A stretch of DNA of 64,000 nucleotides from Heterobasidion occidentale. Taxonomy: Eukaryota > Basidiomycota > Agaricomycetes > Russulales > Bondarzewiaceae. Shown in pieces: positions 11,502-23,288 of the stretch. The notes beneath the pieces were generated by a model. That model was not told the origin of the DNA. It saw only the letters and a program-made list of their open reading frames with translations, and did not search any database. Within the stretch, counting starts at the first letter, position 1, and every line of letters starts with the position of its first letter. Where the stretch lies: contig JBCAQO010000003.1 of the NCBI GenBank assembly GCA_039111635.1, positions 1,426,001 to 1,490,000 of the forward strand, written 5' to 3'. A program made the translations under genes and the position numbers.

Positions 11502-13252
11502 ATGACCGTGCGCTGGCGTTGTCTACCTCTCGTTCTCCTTGGTCTCCTCCCTCAGTCCTTCGTCGCTGCCGCCCACTCTTTCGAAAATGTCGCCATCGTA
11601 CGCACCATAGAGCTCGGGGGCTCCCTGGTCCACGTCACGACTACCTATGCGATCAAGGCGCTCGAAAATGGGTCGCAAAAATACACCATCACGCTAGGGG
11701 AAGATGAGTGGGACAAGTCGAGCTGGTTGGAGGCGAAGATCAAGGGTCAGAGTACGCCGTTGAACGTGGAGGCGCTTCAGCTCGTTCCGACAGAGTGCGT
11801 GGCATGTCAATTCATTGCTCAGACTTTCTCATCCCTTCCTATCTCGTCTGATGTGCAGTGGCGCGTACTCCTACACGGTTGAGCTGCCGAAGCCTCTGAG
11901 TGTGAACGGGACAACGAATCTTGTTATTGAGACCGTGCAGACACACGCGACTTACCCTTGGCCGCAGCAGGCGTCTCAGAAAGACGACCAAGCTCTGAAG
12001 TACGAGACAGACCTATTTGTTCTCAGCCCTTACAAGACTGCTACCCAGAGAGCTAAAGTCCGGTATGTGAGCGTGCCCATGATTCTTACAATGTCTGACA
12101 TGTATTCTGCAGCGCTCCAGCACCCCGCATTATCTCATTCTCGACTCCCGAAGGTGTCGACCAGTTCGCCACTGACAGTGTTGCAACGAAGTCTGGAGCA
12201 ACGGTTACCTATGGACCGTTCACACATATCCCGGAATCCGCAAATCTCGAGTTCATCAAGTCCCACCAGAAACGTTTGACTGTGCACTATTACTACGAGT
12301 ACCCGGTCTTGGAAATCACCAAGCTCGAGCGTGCCGCTGAAATCAGCCATTGGGGAGCTAACCTGAATATCAACAACGACATTCAACTTCACAATGCGGG
12401 GCCTACGTTCGTCCTACAACCTCAGTCTCTACCTGGAATCATACTAATGCATAGAAAATCAGGCTGAAGAACCAATTCTCTCGTCTCGAGCACCAGAGCC
12501 AATCGTTCTTCGGAAGAATCTCTGCTCACATCCTTCCCTCGCTGACGGTCCACCTTCCCCCTGGTATTCACTCCGCCTACTACTACGACCTCAACGGCAA
12601 TGTCTCCACCTCGCGCCTCCGGCCTGCTCCTTCCGTTCCCAAGGCTTCGCAGGCCAATCAGTACAGTGTGATGGAGCTCCGTCCCAGATACCCCCTTATG
12701 GGTGGATGGAACTTCACATTCACTCTAGGATGGGATTCGCCGCTTCGTGATTCCGCAGGCTATGATAGCCAGACAGGGAAGTACATTGTCGGAGTCCCTG
12801 TGCATACCTTCATACCTGGCGCCGTCGTCAATCAGGCCGAGTTCAAGATCATCTTCCCTGAAGGGGCGACGTGAGTTGTTTCGATCAGCGAACCCTTTGA
12901 TCTGTTCTAAGCGCACGATGATGAACAACAGTGATATCGAGGTCTTCCCTCCCTTCGCTGCGTTGACGCAAAATATCTCAACTCACGTCACGTACCTGGA
13001 CACGGTTGGGCGGCCCGCGGTCACCTTCACATACGAGAACCTCACAGACAAGCACACGGGCATCATTTTCGTATGTTCCTTTCGCTATTCGTTATATTCA
13101 ATCACCAACAGATCTCGTTGCAGGCATCATACAAGGTACCGTTCTTAGCTCACTTACAGAAGCCAAAGGCTGTAGCTACCGCGTTCTTGGGCCTGTTCGC
13201 CTTCGCGTTGGCTGCTCGTCGGGTCGACCTCCGTCTCACCAAGACGGTATAA
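11502..13252 (+). CDS. OST1: Ribophorin I, oligosaccharyltransferase subunit Ost1
   Basis: Six exons (11502-11794, 11859-12062, 12113-12406, 12463-12870, 12932-13070, 13124-13252) give 488 residues. There is a signal peptide (LPLVLLGLLPQSFVAAA). The luminal domain has the conserved blocks VHYYYEYPVLEITKLERAAEISHWG, LPPGIHSAYYYDLNGNVSTSR, LRPRYPLMGGWNFTFTLGW and FPPFAAL. A C-terminal membrane helix (VATAFLGLFAFALAA) follows the FLAHLQKP motif. Ost1 is a subunit of the ER complex that transfers the lipid-linked glycan to Asn-X-Ser/Thr, and is essential in yeast. All junctions are canonical and in phase, with no frame defect. It runs toward the small secreted-protein gene on the other strand, 153 bases away. 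Confidence 0.95.
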
Positions 13253-13405
13253 TATGTAACCGTATTTATGGTTCGAGACGCGCGCGGAATGGAAGTTCAT
13301 TCGAGATCATGATGCATTTGATACGATGATTGATACATGCAAGGTGTTCATCTTCTCTTCCTCCTTCAAACTATTCCTGTTGTATTCGAGTTGCGAAGCC
13401 GAAAG

Positions 13406-14089
13406 CTACGAAGCATGTTGCTCGTGTAGTCCCAAATGGCCAAAGCTATGCAGCGTCACAATCTTGCAATCGTCGGGTGTGGGGGCACTGTCCGACAGAT
13501 TATTCAACGACGACTCACAAGATCTGAGCAACGCGATGACATACGGCTGCAGGAAGAGGTAAAGGTTCGAGATCCCTCTCTTATTCAGACAAGAATAATA
13601 CAAGCCCTGATTGTTCCGCTGGCCGTGGTCGAACTGTAAGAGCGTGCCCTGCCATCTCCACACGGTGTCTAACAAGCCAGCGCGTTTATTGTCAAGCGTG
13701 ATCTTATACGGCATCGGGTCTTCGTCCAAGGCGGTGGTGTTGAGCACGTTGACGGTCAAGATGGAAGAATCGTTCGTGTACAAGAAGAGCTGATTGCGAT
13801 TGACGAAGAACATGGGTGGATCGGGCGTGTAGGTGATCGTCGCGTTGCCAGGATGTCCTGCCGGAACGATCAGCTACGACCCGCATGAAGAGAAAGGGTG
13901 CCCACCTCGAGGCGCAGACGTGGACAGGTAATAGGGATGTCCGTATGGGAGACCCATTGCCTCGATGGCGGCTGCGCCGGGGACAAGGGAGCCAATGGAT
14001 GCCCGGGAAGTGAATCCTTCCCAGGTCGGGATCCCGACAACGGCTGCCGCGAAAGTAAGAACAAGGAGCACCAGAGAGTGAGTGATCAT
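13406..14089 (-). CDS. Small secreted protein interrupted by an in-frame TAG
   Basis: The frame starts at 14089 with a signal peptide (MITHSLVLLVLTFAAAVVG). It continues to a Cys-containing segment (PFSSCGS), meets TAG at 13874-13876, and carries on in the same frame with LIVPAGHPGNATITYTPDPP and MFFVNRNQLFLYTN. A 57-base GTATGT...GACAG intron (13488-13544) is removed, which joins LQP to APTPDDCKIVTLHSF before the stop at 13406. Total 208 codons. The part after the TAG keeps amino-acid character typical of a secreted fungal protein (paired Cys, N-glycosylation sites), so it was recently translated or still is. No intron of reasonable size removes the TAG. I do not recognise the family. Confidence 0.6.
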
Positions 14090-14134
14090 CCTGTGGGCAA
14101 GGACGAACAACCCTAGACGCGCTGCGGTGCTGGG

Positions 14135-14142
14135 CTATATAG
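14135..14142 (-). promoter_or_regulatory. TATA box of the secreted-protein gene
   Basis: CTATATAG lies about 46 bases upstream of the start codon at 14089, a normal distance for a highly expressed secreted-protein gene with a short leader. Seen in sequence; its use is inferred. Confidence 0.5.
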
Positions 14143-14407
14143 CGTGATGGAGCGTTGATCACGGGGAAACTGCATAAGGCTCCCGAGCGACGTGGAACCT
14201 GGGCAGCATGGATGCTTCGATGAAATTCTTCGTTCGGACTTGTGTCGAGGACGTTCGATGCACGTGGTCGTATGGGAGGGCTGGGGGCAACGTCGTCTAT
14301 TCTGCGGGAGATGGGGAAACAGAGGAAATGCTTCGGATCTGCTGGTCCACTCGGCAACGGCCGATACCTTCCCCTCTTGCCTCGACTTCGTCCCTGCGAC
14401 TTGAATC

Positions 14408-16245
14408 ATGCTTCATCTTCGGCGTGCAGCGTCGTCTCGCCCACACCTTGATTTATTCGACTCTCTTCTCCCGTCGTCGTCTACGCACTTCAAACCCACG
14501 CTCTCCAAACGTGGCATCGTCCACGTGCCTGCGAGGTCGAAGAACACTCCATCCCTGCGCGAACCTCCTCCACGATCCGGCGCGTCTGCAAGCAATGCCT
14601 CTAAACGCTCTCCTCGAGTCAGACCGGGTGCCCGATCGACCACGCCCGATGCGACCCATCACCTCTTAACCCCATACGAGCTCTCTGCACGCATACTCAA
14701 ACTGCACGCTGCCAATAAATTAGACGAGGCAGTCGAATTGCTGCAAAATTCGCCTCTGGATGCCCAAAACATAAAGACGTGGAATACGCTGCTCTCCGGG
14801 TGCATGAAAGAGGCTCGCTACAAGCTGGCCTGGTCTCTGTTCGTGGATGTGAGCTCACTTCACCCTGCGCCCGTCTCCCGCCACTCACACCGAGACTCGT
14901 CCTCGACCGTGCAGTTAAAACGACGAGGGTTTGTGCCCAACGTGCGCACATATTGCACGATGTTCACAGGTTACGAACAGATCACAGATTGGACGCAATA
15001 CTCGAAGCAACTAGACAACATTCACTCCCTCTACGAACAATACAAACGCCTTGCCGTACAGCTGAGTGTAGAGCAGAAGATGCATGAGGACCTCTACACT
15101 GACTATGTGCCGGCATCTTATATCAGCATCCTCGGCAGGGCGGGCCATTTCCAGAAGGCCTTTGACGCCTTTCACGAACTGGAATCTGATAACTCAGTCC
15201 CCCTCATCCCGACTCAGTCTATTTCAACAGGTTAACTGGCATCATCTGCATGCGCGCTCTCGAGCACCACAAGGACTCTCACGATTCCCTTCTCGAACGC
15301 GACATCTCTGACATGAAGTATGTTTGGCGGCGACTCGCCAAGCGTGCGGAGACCAAGAACAACGAGATCATCCACAGCCGGGCCATCGACAACGTCGTCA
15401 GAGTGCTTTCCTTGGGCAAACCCTCCGACCACGAGCTCGCTCTCTCCATCGTACATGATTACCTCGGATACGGCGCTTCCGACGAACCCCCGCTCAGCCC
15501 GAAGGTCTACTTGAACAACCCGCATCCTTTGAGGGCCATCCTCGCGCTGTGCACCGCGACCGGGCGGCATGACCTTTGTCTCACCATCATCAGACAAGTG
15601 ACAAAAAATCCCCGACAGGCGTTCCTGGTCAGCGGCACTGTCCTTGAAGAGGTTTTCAAGTCCCACATCGCGCTCGCGGAGGCGGGCTCCACGATACAGG
15701 CGCCGATGGTCGTCGAATTGCTGCAATGGAGTGCAAAGCACGACCTCCAGGAGCTCGGGCGCTCCCGGAGTAAGGCGTACGAGGTCTGTTGGAAGTGCCA
15801 CGACTGGGACTCGGCGAAGAGGGTGTTCAGGGTGCTCACCGGCCACTCGCTCGACTTCCTCGTGGCGGACGCGCAGTCGTGGAGAGCAACCAAATCCTCG
15901 GGAAAAGACGTCCAGATTCCAGCCCTCGAATGGGCCGGCTTGCTCCGCACTGCTTTGTCTACTCACGACAAGGAGAGCATACGACAGTCCTTGCGGATGT
16001 TGGACCGATACGGCGGCGATACCGTTGCTTTCAGAAAACCCGGAGGAAGGGCCGTTGCATCGTTGCTCGTCAAGGCTGTGGCTTCCGCATCAAGAGGAGG
16101 CGATGTTCCCGACGAACTTCGAGAGCGATGGGCAGAGATGGGCAGACGCGCAGCGCAGCGTCTGAAGGAGATGGGCCCTGGCTCACCGGATGGCTCGGTG
16201 GATGATGCAGACTTGGAGCCACAGGCTCACCAAGACACTACATGA
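14408..16245 (+). CDS. Pentatricopeptide-repeat-like protein, probably mitochondrial
   Basis: Exons 14408-14848, 14915-15196 and 15265-16245 give 567 residues. The N-terminus (MLHLRRAASSRPHLDLF and onward) is rich in Arg and Ser and nearly free of acidic residues, as in mitochondrial presequences. Helical-repeat segments with PPR character follow: NIKTWNTLLSGCMKEARYKLAWSLF, then RGFVPNVRTYCTMFTGY, then ASYISILGRAGHFQKAFDAF. Such proteins bind organellar RNA and support its processing, stability or translation. The second intron is the weak point: GTCCCC...CTCGAG (15197-15264) is GT-AG and in phase, but an exon reading LTGIICMRALE just upstream of the acceptor also looks coding and cannot be reached by a canonical splice. 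The first intron is 66 bases, a multiple of three without a stop. Confidence 0.65.
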
Positions 16246-16537
16246 CCCACGACACCCAATCTACATGTTTTGGAGGTTGCGCGAGATTCAGATTCGATGC
16301 TGGGACAACAATTCTGAGCGGCAAAAGTATCGGAGTCCAGGGTATAAGAGAACACAGGATTGAGTAAAACATACACCCACCGAGACATAGAAAGCAAGCT
16401 ATCGTAGGGATCACAAGAATGAGAAAAAATTAACAACGATGACCCCGTCCGGTAAAAGAGTCCGATGATCCTTCCAGAGCTCAAAATATGTAAGTAGTGT
16501 GCGATGATACTGATGCTGAAGCGTCCCCACGAGCAAT

Positions 16538-18725
16538 TCAAGCGACCGAATTCGGCCTGTCTATCTGCTTCCCCTTCCCGCCGTGGAATGCCGGTGATGG
16601 CGGTACGAAAGTATCTTCCGTCAGTGCCATCGAGACCGGTTGGTAGACGTGCAGTGAAGGGTCCTGCTCATAGGAGCTAGGACCGCCAATCATCGGCTCC
16701 ATGGGCAATGGGGTGGTCCGCCCCTTGTTCTTCCTGCTCCTGATCCCTCCTCCCCGCTGCCTGCGGCACAAGAACACGACGCCGAGAACAACCAAGACGA
16801 GTAGGACCAGGGCATTGAGCGCCATGATAGCGATCATAGCGGGGAAGTAGACGGAGACCTTCTTCAAGGTGTCCGTGATGTCGTCCGAAAGGGAGACCGT
16901 CGTCGAAGCAGCGGCGGTCCCGCCCTGGGCATTGTACGTGATGTTGGTCCGCGCAGTGCTGCCGCGAGCCGACGCGAAATCAGCCGAGGCCTCGTTCGGG
17001 TCCACAAGAGAGAGCAGCTTGATGTAAGGGTTGCCCATCTTGCCGTTTGAGTCGAAGTCGCCAAAGTCGTAGACGGAATAGACAGATCGGAGGACGTTGT
17101 CGCCGATGATCCAGTCACTGATGCGCATTCGCGAGCGAGGATCGTGAGCGAGTACCAGTTGAAGAGGTAGAGAGAATCATACAAGTTGCCTGCTCCGATA
17201 CTAGATATATCTTGAGGTACAAAAGAGCCGACACAGTACTTTGTGGTTGACAAACTGATAGGTGAAACATCGAGAGGGTGAATTGGATACACTTGGCCAC
17301 TTGTAGACAACGCTTTAGTACAGTTGCACAGTTCAAGCAAAGCAGATAATCACTTGAACTGCAAAGCCATATCAATCTCGGCATCACATGGAAGGGTCCA
17401 TTGGCCTAGACTTGAATCATACTTGGCTCCAGTGATACCGCCATAGATAGCCTCGCAGATCTCTGTGGGAGCGTAACTGAAAAATTTCGGAGCGGCAATG
17501 AGGGGTGGGTAGATATGGATAAAATAGAACATACGTGTATGATGTACCGCTATCAACAAGGACAACAGCTCTGTTAGATGGTGCATTTGCGACGGTGGTC
17601 GTTACAGAGATAGTGTTGGTCCCCACGAATACTGCATCAAGAAGAACAGTCCAACGAGTGGGAGAATTTACTGGGAACGTGGGGATCGCCGTGGTTTTGT
17701 TGACGGCGGCGTATTCAGGTTCAACTTCTCCGATCAAGAAGGTACCTTCGATGTCGTCGGTGGGATCCGATGAGCGCTGGAGGGAGAACGCGATGAAGTT
17801 TGGCTCTGTGGGGTTGTCGTTGAAGAGGTTGTATAGAAGGCTGCGGCCGGATGATGCTCCGGTTCTATTGACAAGTGCGTCGACGGTAGAAAGAGATGTG
17901 AAGCCTAGCCCCAGGATGCCGCTCGTGCCGTATGAGAGGGCAGGGTTCACAGCGGAGGATACGTCTAAAAAGGCCTGTTGTGGTACGTTTATGCTGAAAC
18001 GAGAATGGTGGTCAGAGCGGAATCGACCAAAGACGCGATGCAGCCGCACCCAGCGAATTTAGCCGCTGCATAAGAGACATGGCCGTATGCCCAACCAATG
18101 CCATACTTCCAATAAATCAGTGGTGGTATTTGTGCCGTCAAGAACTAGGCTCACAGTGAGATTATAAGTTGTTGACTGCGAGACATCTCAGCGATGAATG
18201 TGACATGGAAGAAATAACAACCTACTGTCTGGCTAGAGTTGGGGAGCGGGGAGCTGGAGCCTTTGATCCATAAGTCGGAAGAGCCTGTGTCGAGCTGGAC
18301 ACGGTAGTCTGATGCCAGAATTAGGTTTGAAGGCTGATGGGAAACAAAACAACGCACCATTGCCTCCCAGCGTGATCTGACCGATGACGTGAACAACAGT
18401 CAGAAGGATAGAGCGTGCGCGCTCACATTAGCGATATAGATCATGTCATTGACGGTACTGGAGCGAGACGCTTGAACGACGGTTGAACGCGCATGCTTGG
18501 AAGGGGACCGCACCTGAGATCTGAATCATTCGAATCACTGGAGCTGGTTGACGCGGCGAGGACATGGCTGTTTGCGAGGGCGTTGGCAGGGTGGGAGATT
18601 GCGAGGCCGCCGCTGCCGCTTCTGCGTTGGATGGGAACTTGTCTCGTCTTCTTGATTGGGATTTTGACAGCGAGCGTGGCGGAGGTGGCCAAGATCACCG
18701 CCAGCGTCAGTGAACGGAACTGCAT
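16538..18725 (-). CDS. A1 (pepsin-type) aspartic protease with C-terminal membrane anchor
   Basis: Ten exons (18514-18725, 18427-18457, 18358-18376, 18226-18308, 18155-18175, 18050-18105, 17535-17993, 17354-17476, 17183-17299, 16538-17117) sum to 566 residues with every phase correct. Order: signal peptide (SLTLAVILATSATLA), a basic propeptide (IKKTRQVPIQRR), first active site QLDTGSSDLWI, flap STTYNLTYGIGW, second active site VVLVDSGTSYT, and the C-terminal pepsin motif WIIGDNVLRSVYSVYDFG. After a Thr/Ser linker comes a transmembrane helix (MIAIMALNALVLLVLVVLGVVFLC), then a basic cytoplasmic tail (RRQRGGGIRSRKNKGR). Both catalytic Asp are present, so it should be active at the cell surface or in the vacuolar route. 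It is divergent from the dehydrogenase gene at 19415. Confidence 0.93.
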
Positions 18726-19414
18726 GCCGAGAGAGAGAAGAGACCGTGCGGGAGTTGGAACTAAGGAAGGGAGGGGTGAAGGAGAGGGAAAGAAAGGAGA
18801 GAGAAAAGAAGGCGAGCCCGACGCAGGACGGAAGATGCCTCTGCCCGTCTCGAAAGGTCTGATGCTGCTCTTCAGTCCGCAGCGTTCGAGACTGCCGCAC
18901 CCGTGGGAACCATTAAGTGAGCGATCGCTGAGCCCGCCGGCATCCTCCCGCAGCCATCGAGCACACCGTGCGCAGACCGCAGGGCACAGCGACAGCGACC
19001 ACCATTGCAAAGGTTAGCAGGAAAGACGAAAGAAGTCGTGTCGCCGTTCTCTGCGTGTTTTCGGTCATGAATCTCCGCCATGAGGGGTCCGCGTCACTCG
19101 ATGACAACATTAGGAACTTCCCACTGGCTCGTTCCAGTCTGTTGAGACGTTGAGGCGCTTTCCCGGGCTGTCCTGGCAAATAATGTACACTGAGTTGCAT
19201 TAAGTACCGCCACCTCATAAAATGTCCGACGGTGTCTGTAACGGCGTTGACATGCAATTTCTGTTTCAGGAAGCGTGGGAATATTACCCCGGATTCCTGT
19301 CCGGGCAGGATCGCTCATGGGACCCGGGGCTCCGCCCTGTATGTCTCGTATAAATACCCCAGGAACACGCCGTCTCATGTCCAGTGTCCTCTTTCCCAGC
19401 AGTGACTACCAGCC
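18726..19414. promoter_or_regulatory. Divergent promoter region, protease gene / dehydrogenase gene
   Basis: About 690 bases between two outward-pointing start codons. On the right a TATA box (19349-19356) serves the dehydrogenase. The left 150 bases are purine-rich on the + strand, that is pyrimidine-rich in the direction of the protease gene. No coding sequence is supported. Confidence 0.5.
19349..19356 (+). promoter_or_regulatory. TATA box of the iron-dependent dehydrogenase gene
   Basis: TATAAATA lies 59 bases upstream of the start codon at 19415, with a C-rich patch immediately after it. Position and match to consensus are good; function is inferred. Confidence 0.55.
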
Positions 19415-21442
19415 ATGCCTCCTCCCGCGTCTCGCAATGCTATTCTACGCCTGATGAACATATCTCAACATACTGCGTGTCCTTGTCACGGCTGTCGAGC
19501 CGCTGGTCATGCTCATCAGGCCATAAACCAGATGAGGAAGTTGGCGACCCCAGTCAATGCGGTTGAGAAGGAATATGCGTTCGAAGTTTGTCTTCCACAC
19601 ATCCGCTATCTTGTCACACCCTCACCACAAGGCACGTAGCTGGCTGCGTCCAACCTTCGATTTGGAGATGGTGTCACCAGGGAAGTGGGCATGGATCTGA
19701 AGAACATGAAAGCGACAAAGGTAAGATATCTAGTAGTGTTCTTTGACTCGCGTGTTTGAACAGGAAGGTTAGGTCGGAGTGTTCACCGACCCAATGTTGC
19801 AAAATTGTTACCTATGAAATGGTGCGTCAATGTATTGCTGTAGATCTGCCACAATGATTCAAATACACATTCCAGACTCTGGAGTCGCTTGAGTCGCAAA
19901 CTGACCTGCCCTTTGAAGTCTACGACAGAGTTGTAGCAGAGCCCACGGAAGACAGCTGGCGAGACGCGATTGCATGGGCCAGGCAACATAACTTCAGTCA
20001 TTTCTTGGCGTATGTTTCCGACACAGCATCTCCCATATATCATCATCCTAACTTGAGTTCTCTTTGCTAGGGTGGGAGGAGGAAGTGTGATCGACACAGC
20101 CAAGGCAGCAAATCTGTAAGGTAGTCTCGCAGATTTACCTTGAGATGATTCTGACCCGCACACCCCTCCTAGGTTCACTGTCTATGGGGAATCGGATCTT
20201 TTCGACTTCATCAACGCCCCTGTTGGGAAAGGCCAACCCATCGCGAGGCCTCTTCGACCTCTTATTGCCAGTATGCTTCGCCCACCCCAAAATGCTCCAT
20301 CTACATCTGTTAACACTGTCATTCAGTTCCAACCACTGCTGGTACCGGCTCCGAAACAACTGGGACTGCCATCGTTGATATCACTTCCAAATCTTTCAAG
20401 ACTGGTATTGCAAGCCGTGCGATGAAGCCTGCACTAGGCATTGTGGACACTTACAACACCGAGACATGTCCAACGGCTGTACATATCAGTTCCGGACTGG
20501 ATGTGTTATTCCACAGTTTGGAAAGCTATACTGCCATCCGTAAGTTCCTTCTCCGGTTCTCGTTTGATCTCTTCGGGACTGATGTTCGTCCGTGTGCTCC
20601 AGATACACTGAGCGCACACCACGTCCGTCGAACCCGATTCTCCGGCCGGCATACCAGGGAAGCAATCCTGTAGCGACATATTTTCTTTCTGGGCACTGCA
20701 GCAAACAGTTCAGCATTTACCTCGAGTTGCAAAGAACAGGGACGACACTGAGTCAAGGCGGCAACTGCTGTACGTTTGCATTCATAGTAGTTTGCCGATC
20801 GTCCATTCATACTTCTTTCTAGGCTTGCAGCGTCCTTTGCGGGCATCGGTTTCGGTAATGCAGGCGTCCATCTGTGTCATGGAATGAGTTACCCTGTGCG
20901 TTCACGCGATTTACTCAGTTCCTTGACAATATCTAAGTTTGATATCTTGCTAGATATCTGGATTGAACAAGAAAGGTCCCAAGTACAAGCACGCTGGTTA
21001 CAATGTTGACCACCCAATCATTCCTCACGGTGTCAGGTAACGAATAAAAGATTTTTCGATTATCGTTTACTGAATCTCCCCATAGCGTTGCGATCACCGG
21101 CCCAGCAGTCTTCCAGTTCACGGCTCCATCTTCGCCCGACCGTCATCGTCAAGCTCTCGCCGTTTTCAAGAACACCACGCCCATGGATTCTTCAATCACG
21201 GCCATCCCAGACAGCGAGATCGGTGCTCACTGTATGAGGCCATCGCTACCTTCCTCGATGGTCTCGGTGTGCCGCGTGGTCTGAAGGCCTTGGGGTACAC
21301 GAGAGCAGATGTGCCGAAGTTGGTGGAGGGCACGCTTCCGCAGAGGCGAGTACTGGATTTGGCACCTGGGATCGGGGATATCGTAGGCGAGGACGGAAGG
21401 GAACATCTGACCAAGATGTTGGAAAGTTCATTGGAATATTAG
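19415..21442 (+). pseudogene. Iron-dependent alcohol dehydrogenase, hydroxyacid-oxoacid transhydrogenase type; frame broken at about five places
   Basis: The product is close to mitochondrial ADHFE1/HOT. Recognisable blocks in order are ASNLRFGDGVTREVGMDLK, VGVFTDP, VAKLLPMK, TLESLESQTDLPFEVYD, the nucleotide-binding [91 protein letters not shown] and VPRGLKALGY. Family enzymes oxidise 4-hydroxybutyrate with 2-oxoglutarate as acceptor; the metal-ligand histidines (FHSLE, HLCHG) are present. About nine to ten introns are canonical. The frame is lost by what looks like one missing base at about 19793, 19821, 20539, 20674 and 21230; without them the protein is continuous to the stop at 21442. 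Neighbouring genes show the same kind of defect, so sequence error is at least as likely as true inactivation. Confidence 0.8.
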
Positions 21443-21619
21443 GATTGGATTCATGGCATTGGTTTTTTTGCATGCATGACCGGATCTGTATATAGTTTTG
21501 TACACGTATTATGGAGGGAATCTGCACGACAGGTTTTTGGAGTTTTATCGGATACCTCTGTATCCTGTCCGCGGATGCGAGACAGATGCGTCAATTTCAA
21601 ATGCGGCCTAGAACTGACC

Positions 21620-22952
21620 ATGTTGTCATCCACTCCTCGAAGCCGCTTTCGATCGTGTATCGATCTTCATGACGGTCAAGTTAAGCAGATCGTAGGGGGG
21701 ACGCTCTCGGAGAGCGATCCTACAACACTCAAAACAAATTTTGTTGCTACGTGCGTCGATACTTCCAGAAGTATGCCTGCAACTGATCGAGTTTCGCTGC
21801 TTGAATCTTCCGCACAGCGAGTCTCCTGGAGATTTCGCGAAGCTGTATCGTGACCACAGCCTCGAAGGCGGACATCTCATAAAACTTGGGCCCGGAAACG
21901 ACGATGCAGCTCAGGAAGCGCTGAGAGCGTGGCCAGGTTCGTTCTTGAGGATTTCGCGCTGCAACTTCAAACAATCGACGAGCGAACGTTAGGTGGGCTG
22001 CAAGTCGGCGGAGGGATAGATGACAAAAATGCTTTGAAGTGGATAGAGCTCGGGGCTAGCAAGGTAATTCCCTTCATGAATTGCCGACGCTCACAGACCA
22101 ACTGAAGCGGGCAGTAGGTCATAGTGACTTCCTATCTCTTTCGGGACTTGTGCTTCTCCCTTGAACGACTGCAGTTGTTATGTTCTCTCGTCGGGAAAGA
22201 TAGACTGGTCGTCGTGATGTCAGGTAAGACAGGGTAATCATTACGCAGAAACTGCTGAACATGGTCGTCCATCTAGTTGCCGCCGACGGGGCGACAAATG
22301 GTTCGTAGCTATGAATAAATGGCAAGATGTTACGAGCATGGAGGTTTGTAAAGGTACTCGTATCTTCATACACAGGAACCGCACACATTGATGTACCGTC
22401 CGCGCAGAAACCCTAGACCTACTGGCAGAGTTTTGCAGGTCAGCAACATCTTCATTTGTCCGTGACATGGCTGGGTTGATTTCCTTGATGCAGTGAGTTC
22501 CTCATCCATGCCGCTGACGTTGAGGGCCTTTGCCAAGGTATCGACGAAGCCCTCGTGACTAGTAAGCCCGCTTTGATTGTAAGTCTACAATCCTTTCTAA
22601 TACACACGCAGAGCTAGGCGAATGGGTGAATATACCGACAACATACGCCGGCGGAGCAAAAGGTACGTGATGCGCCGCCCACTTCGACGATTTCCACTCT
22701 AAATGTAGGATCAAGATATCTCTGATTTGGACCTCGTCCAAAGACTGTCTGGCGGCAAAGTCGACCTGACGTACGGGAGGTGCGGTTTTCTCTGGCTGTA
22801 TGAAAAATGCTGAAGTATCATTCCTCGTCAGTGCACTGGACATCTTTGGGGGAAAATTGGTGAAGTTCGAAGAACTTGTTAAGAAAAAACAAAGCTGGGG
22901 GTCCATAATGCGAAAGCAGAGGCGTGTAGCCTCAATGCAAGTGTATCTATAG
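21620..22952 (+). CDS. HIS6: Phosphoribosylformimino-5-aminoimidazole carboxamide ribotide isomerase (His6/HisA), with frame defects
   Basis: The fourth step of histidine synthesis, converting ProFAR to PRFAR by an Amadori rearrangement on a TIM barrel. Conserved segments are [20 protein letters not shown] with the catalytic Asp, [119 protein letters not shown] and [16 protein letters not shown]. This is the eukaryotic-type enzyme, with [12 protein letters not shown] insertion. About eight introns have canonical ends. Two junctions do not hold phase: near 22214, where GTCGTCGTGATG lacks one base before the conserved D-V-S-C, and at the intron ending about 22709. With those corrected the frame reaches the stop at 22950-22952. 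Confidence 0.85.
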
Positions 22953-23288
22953 CTCATTGTCACCACTGTAGTCATTCTCCAAAATTTATTGAATGTGTGC
23001 TGTGGTTTGGGACAAGAGGGATTGCTACGGTTAGCGTGGGAAAAGGTGACGTAAGAACTATCTAGTTGCTTCCCACACACTTTTGAGATATACTAACGCC
23101 ACCCGCGCCCATCGTCGACGACATTCCCCTCAAGGTGAGTAATGCTGCCATTATTTTGAACCATCCCACCATGTATCCAGATCGTGCTCGGACATTACGC
23201 TTTTGGCTTGGGACGCGAATATGAGCGGGATCTGCGCGTAACCCAAACTCAAGACTGACTTTGGATATCTCATTTAGACATCATCAAC

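Noticed and set aside
13704..14357. 217-codon frame on the minus strand
   Set aside because: It overlaps the secreted-protein gene in another frame, is Arg/Pro/Ser-rich, and has no signal peptide; it is a shadow.
15232..15966. 244-codon minus-strand frame opposite the PPR-like gene
   Set aside because: The + strand frame has helical-repeat character; the antisense frame is a codon-bias shadow.
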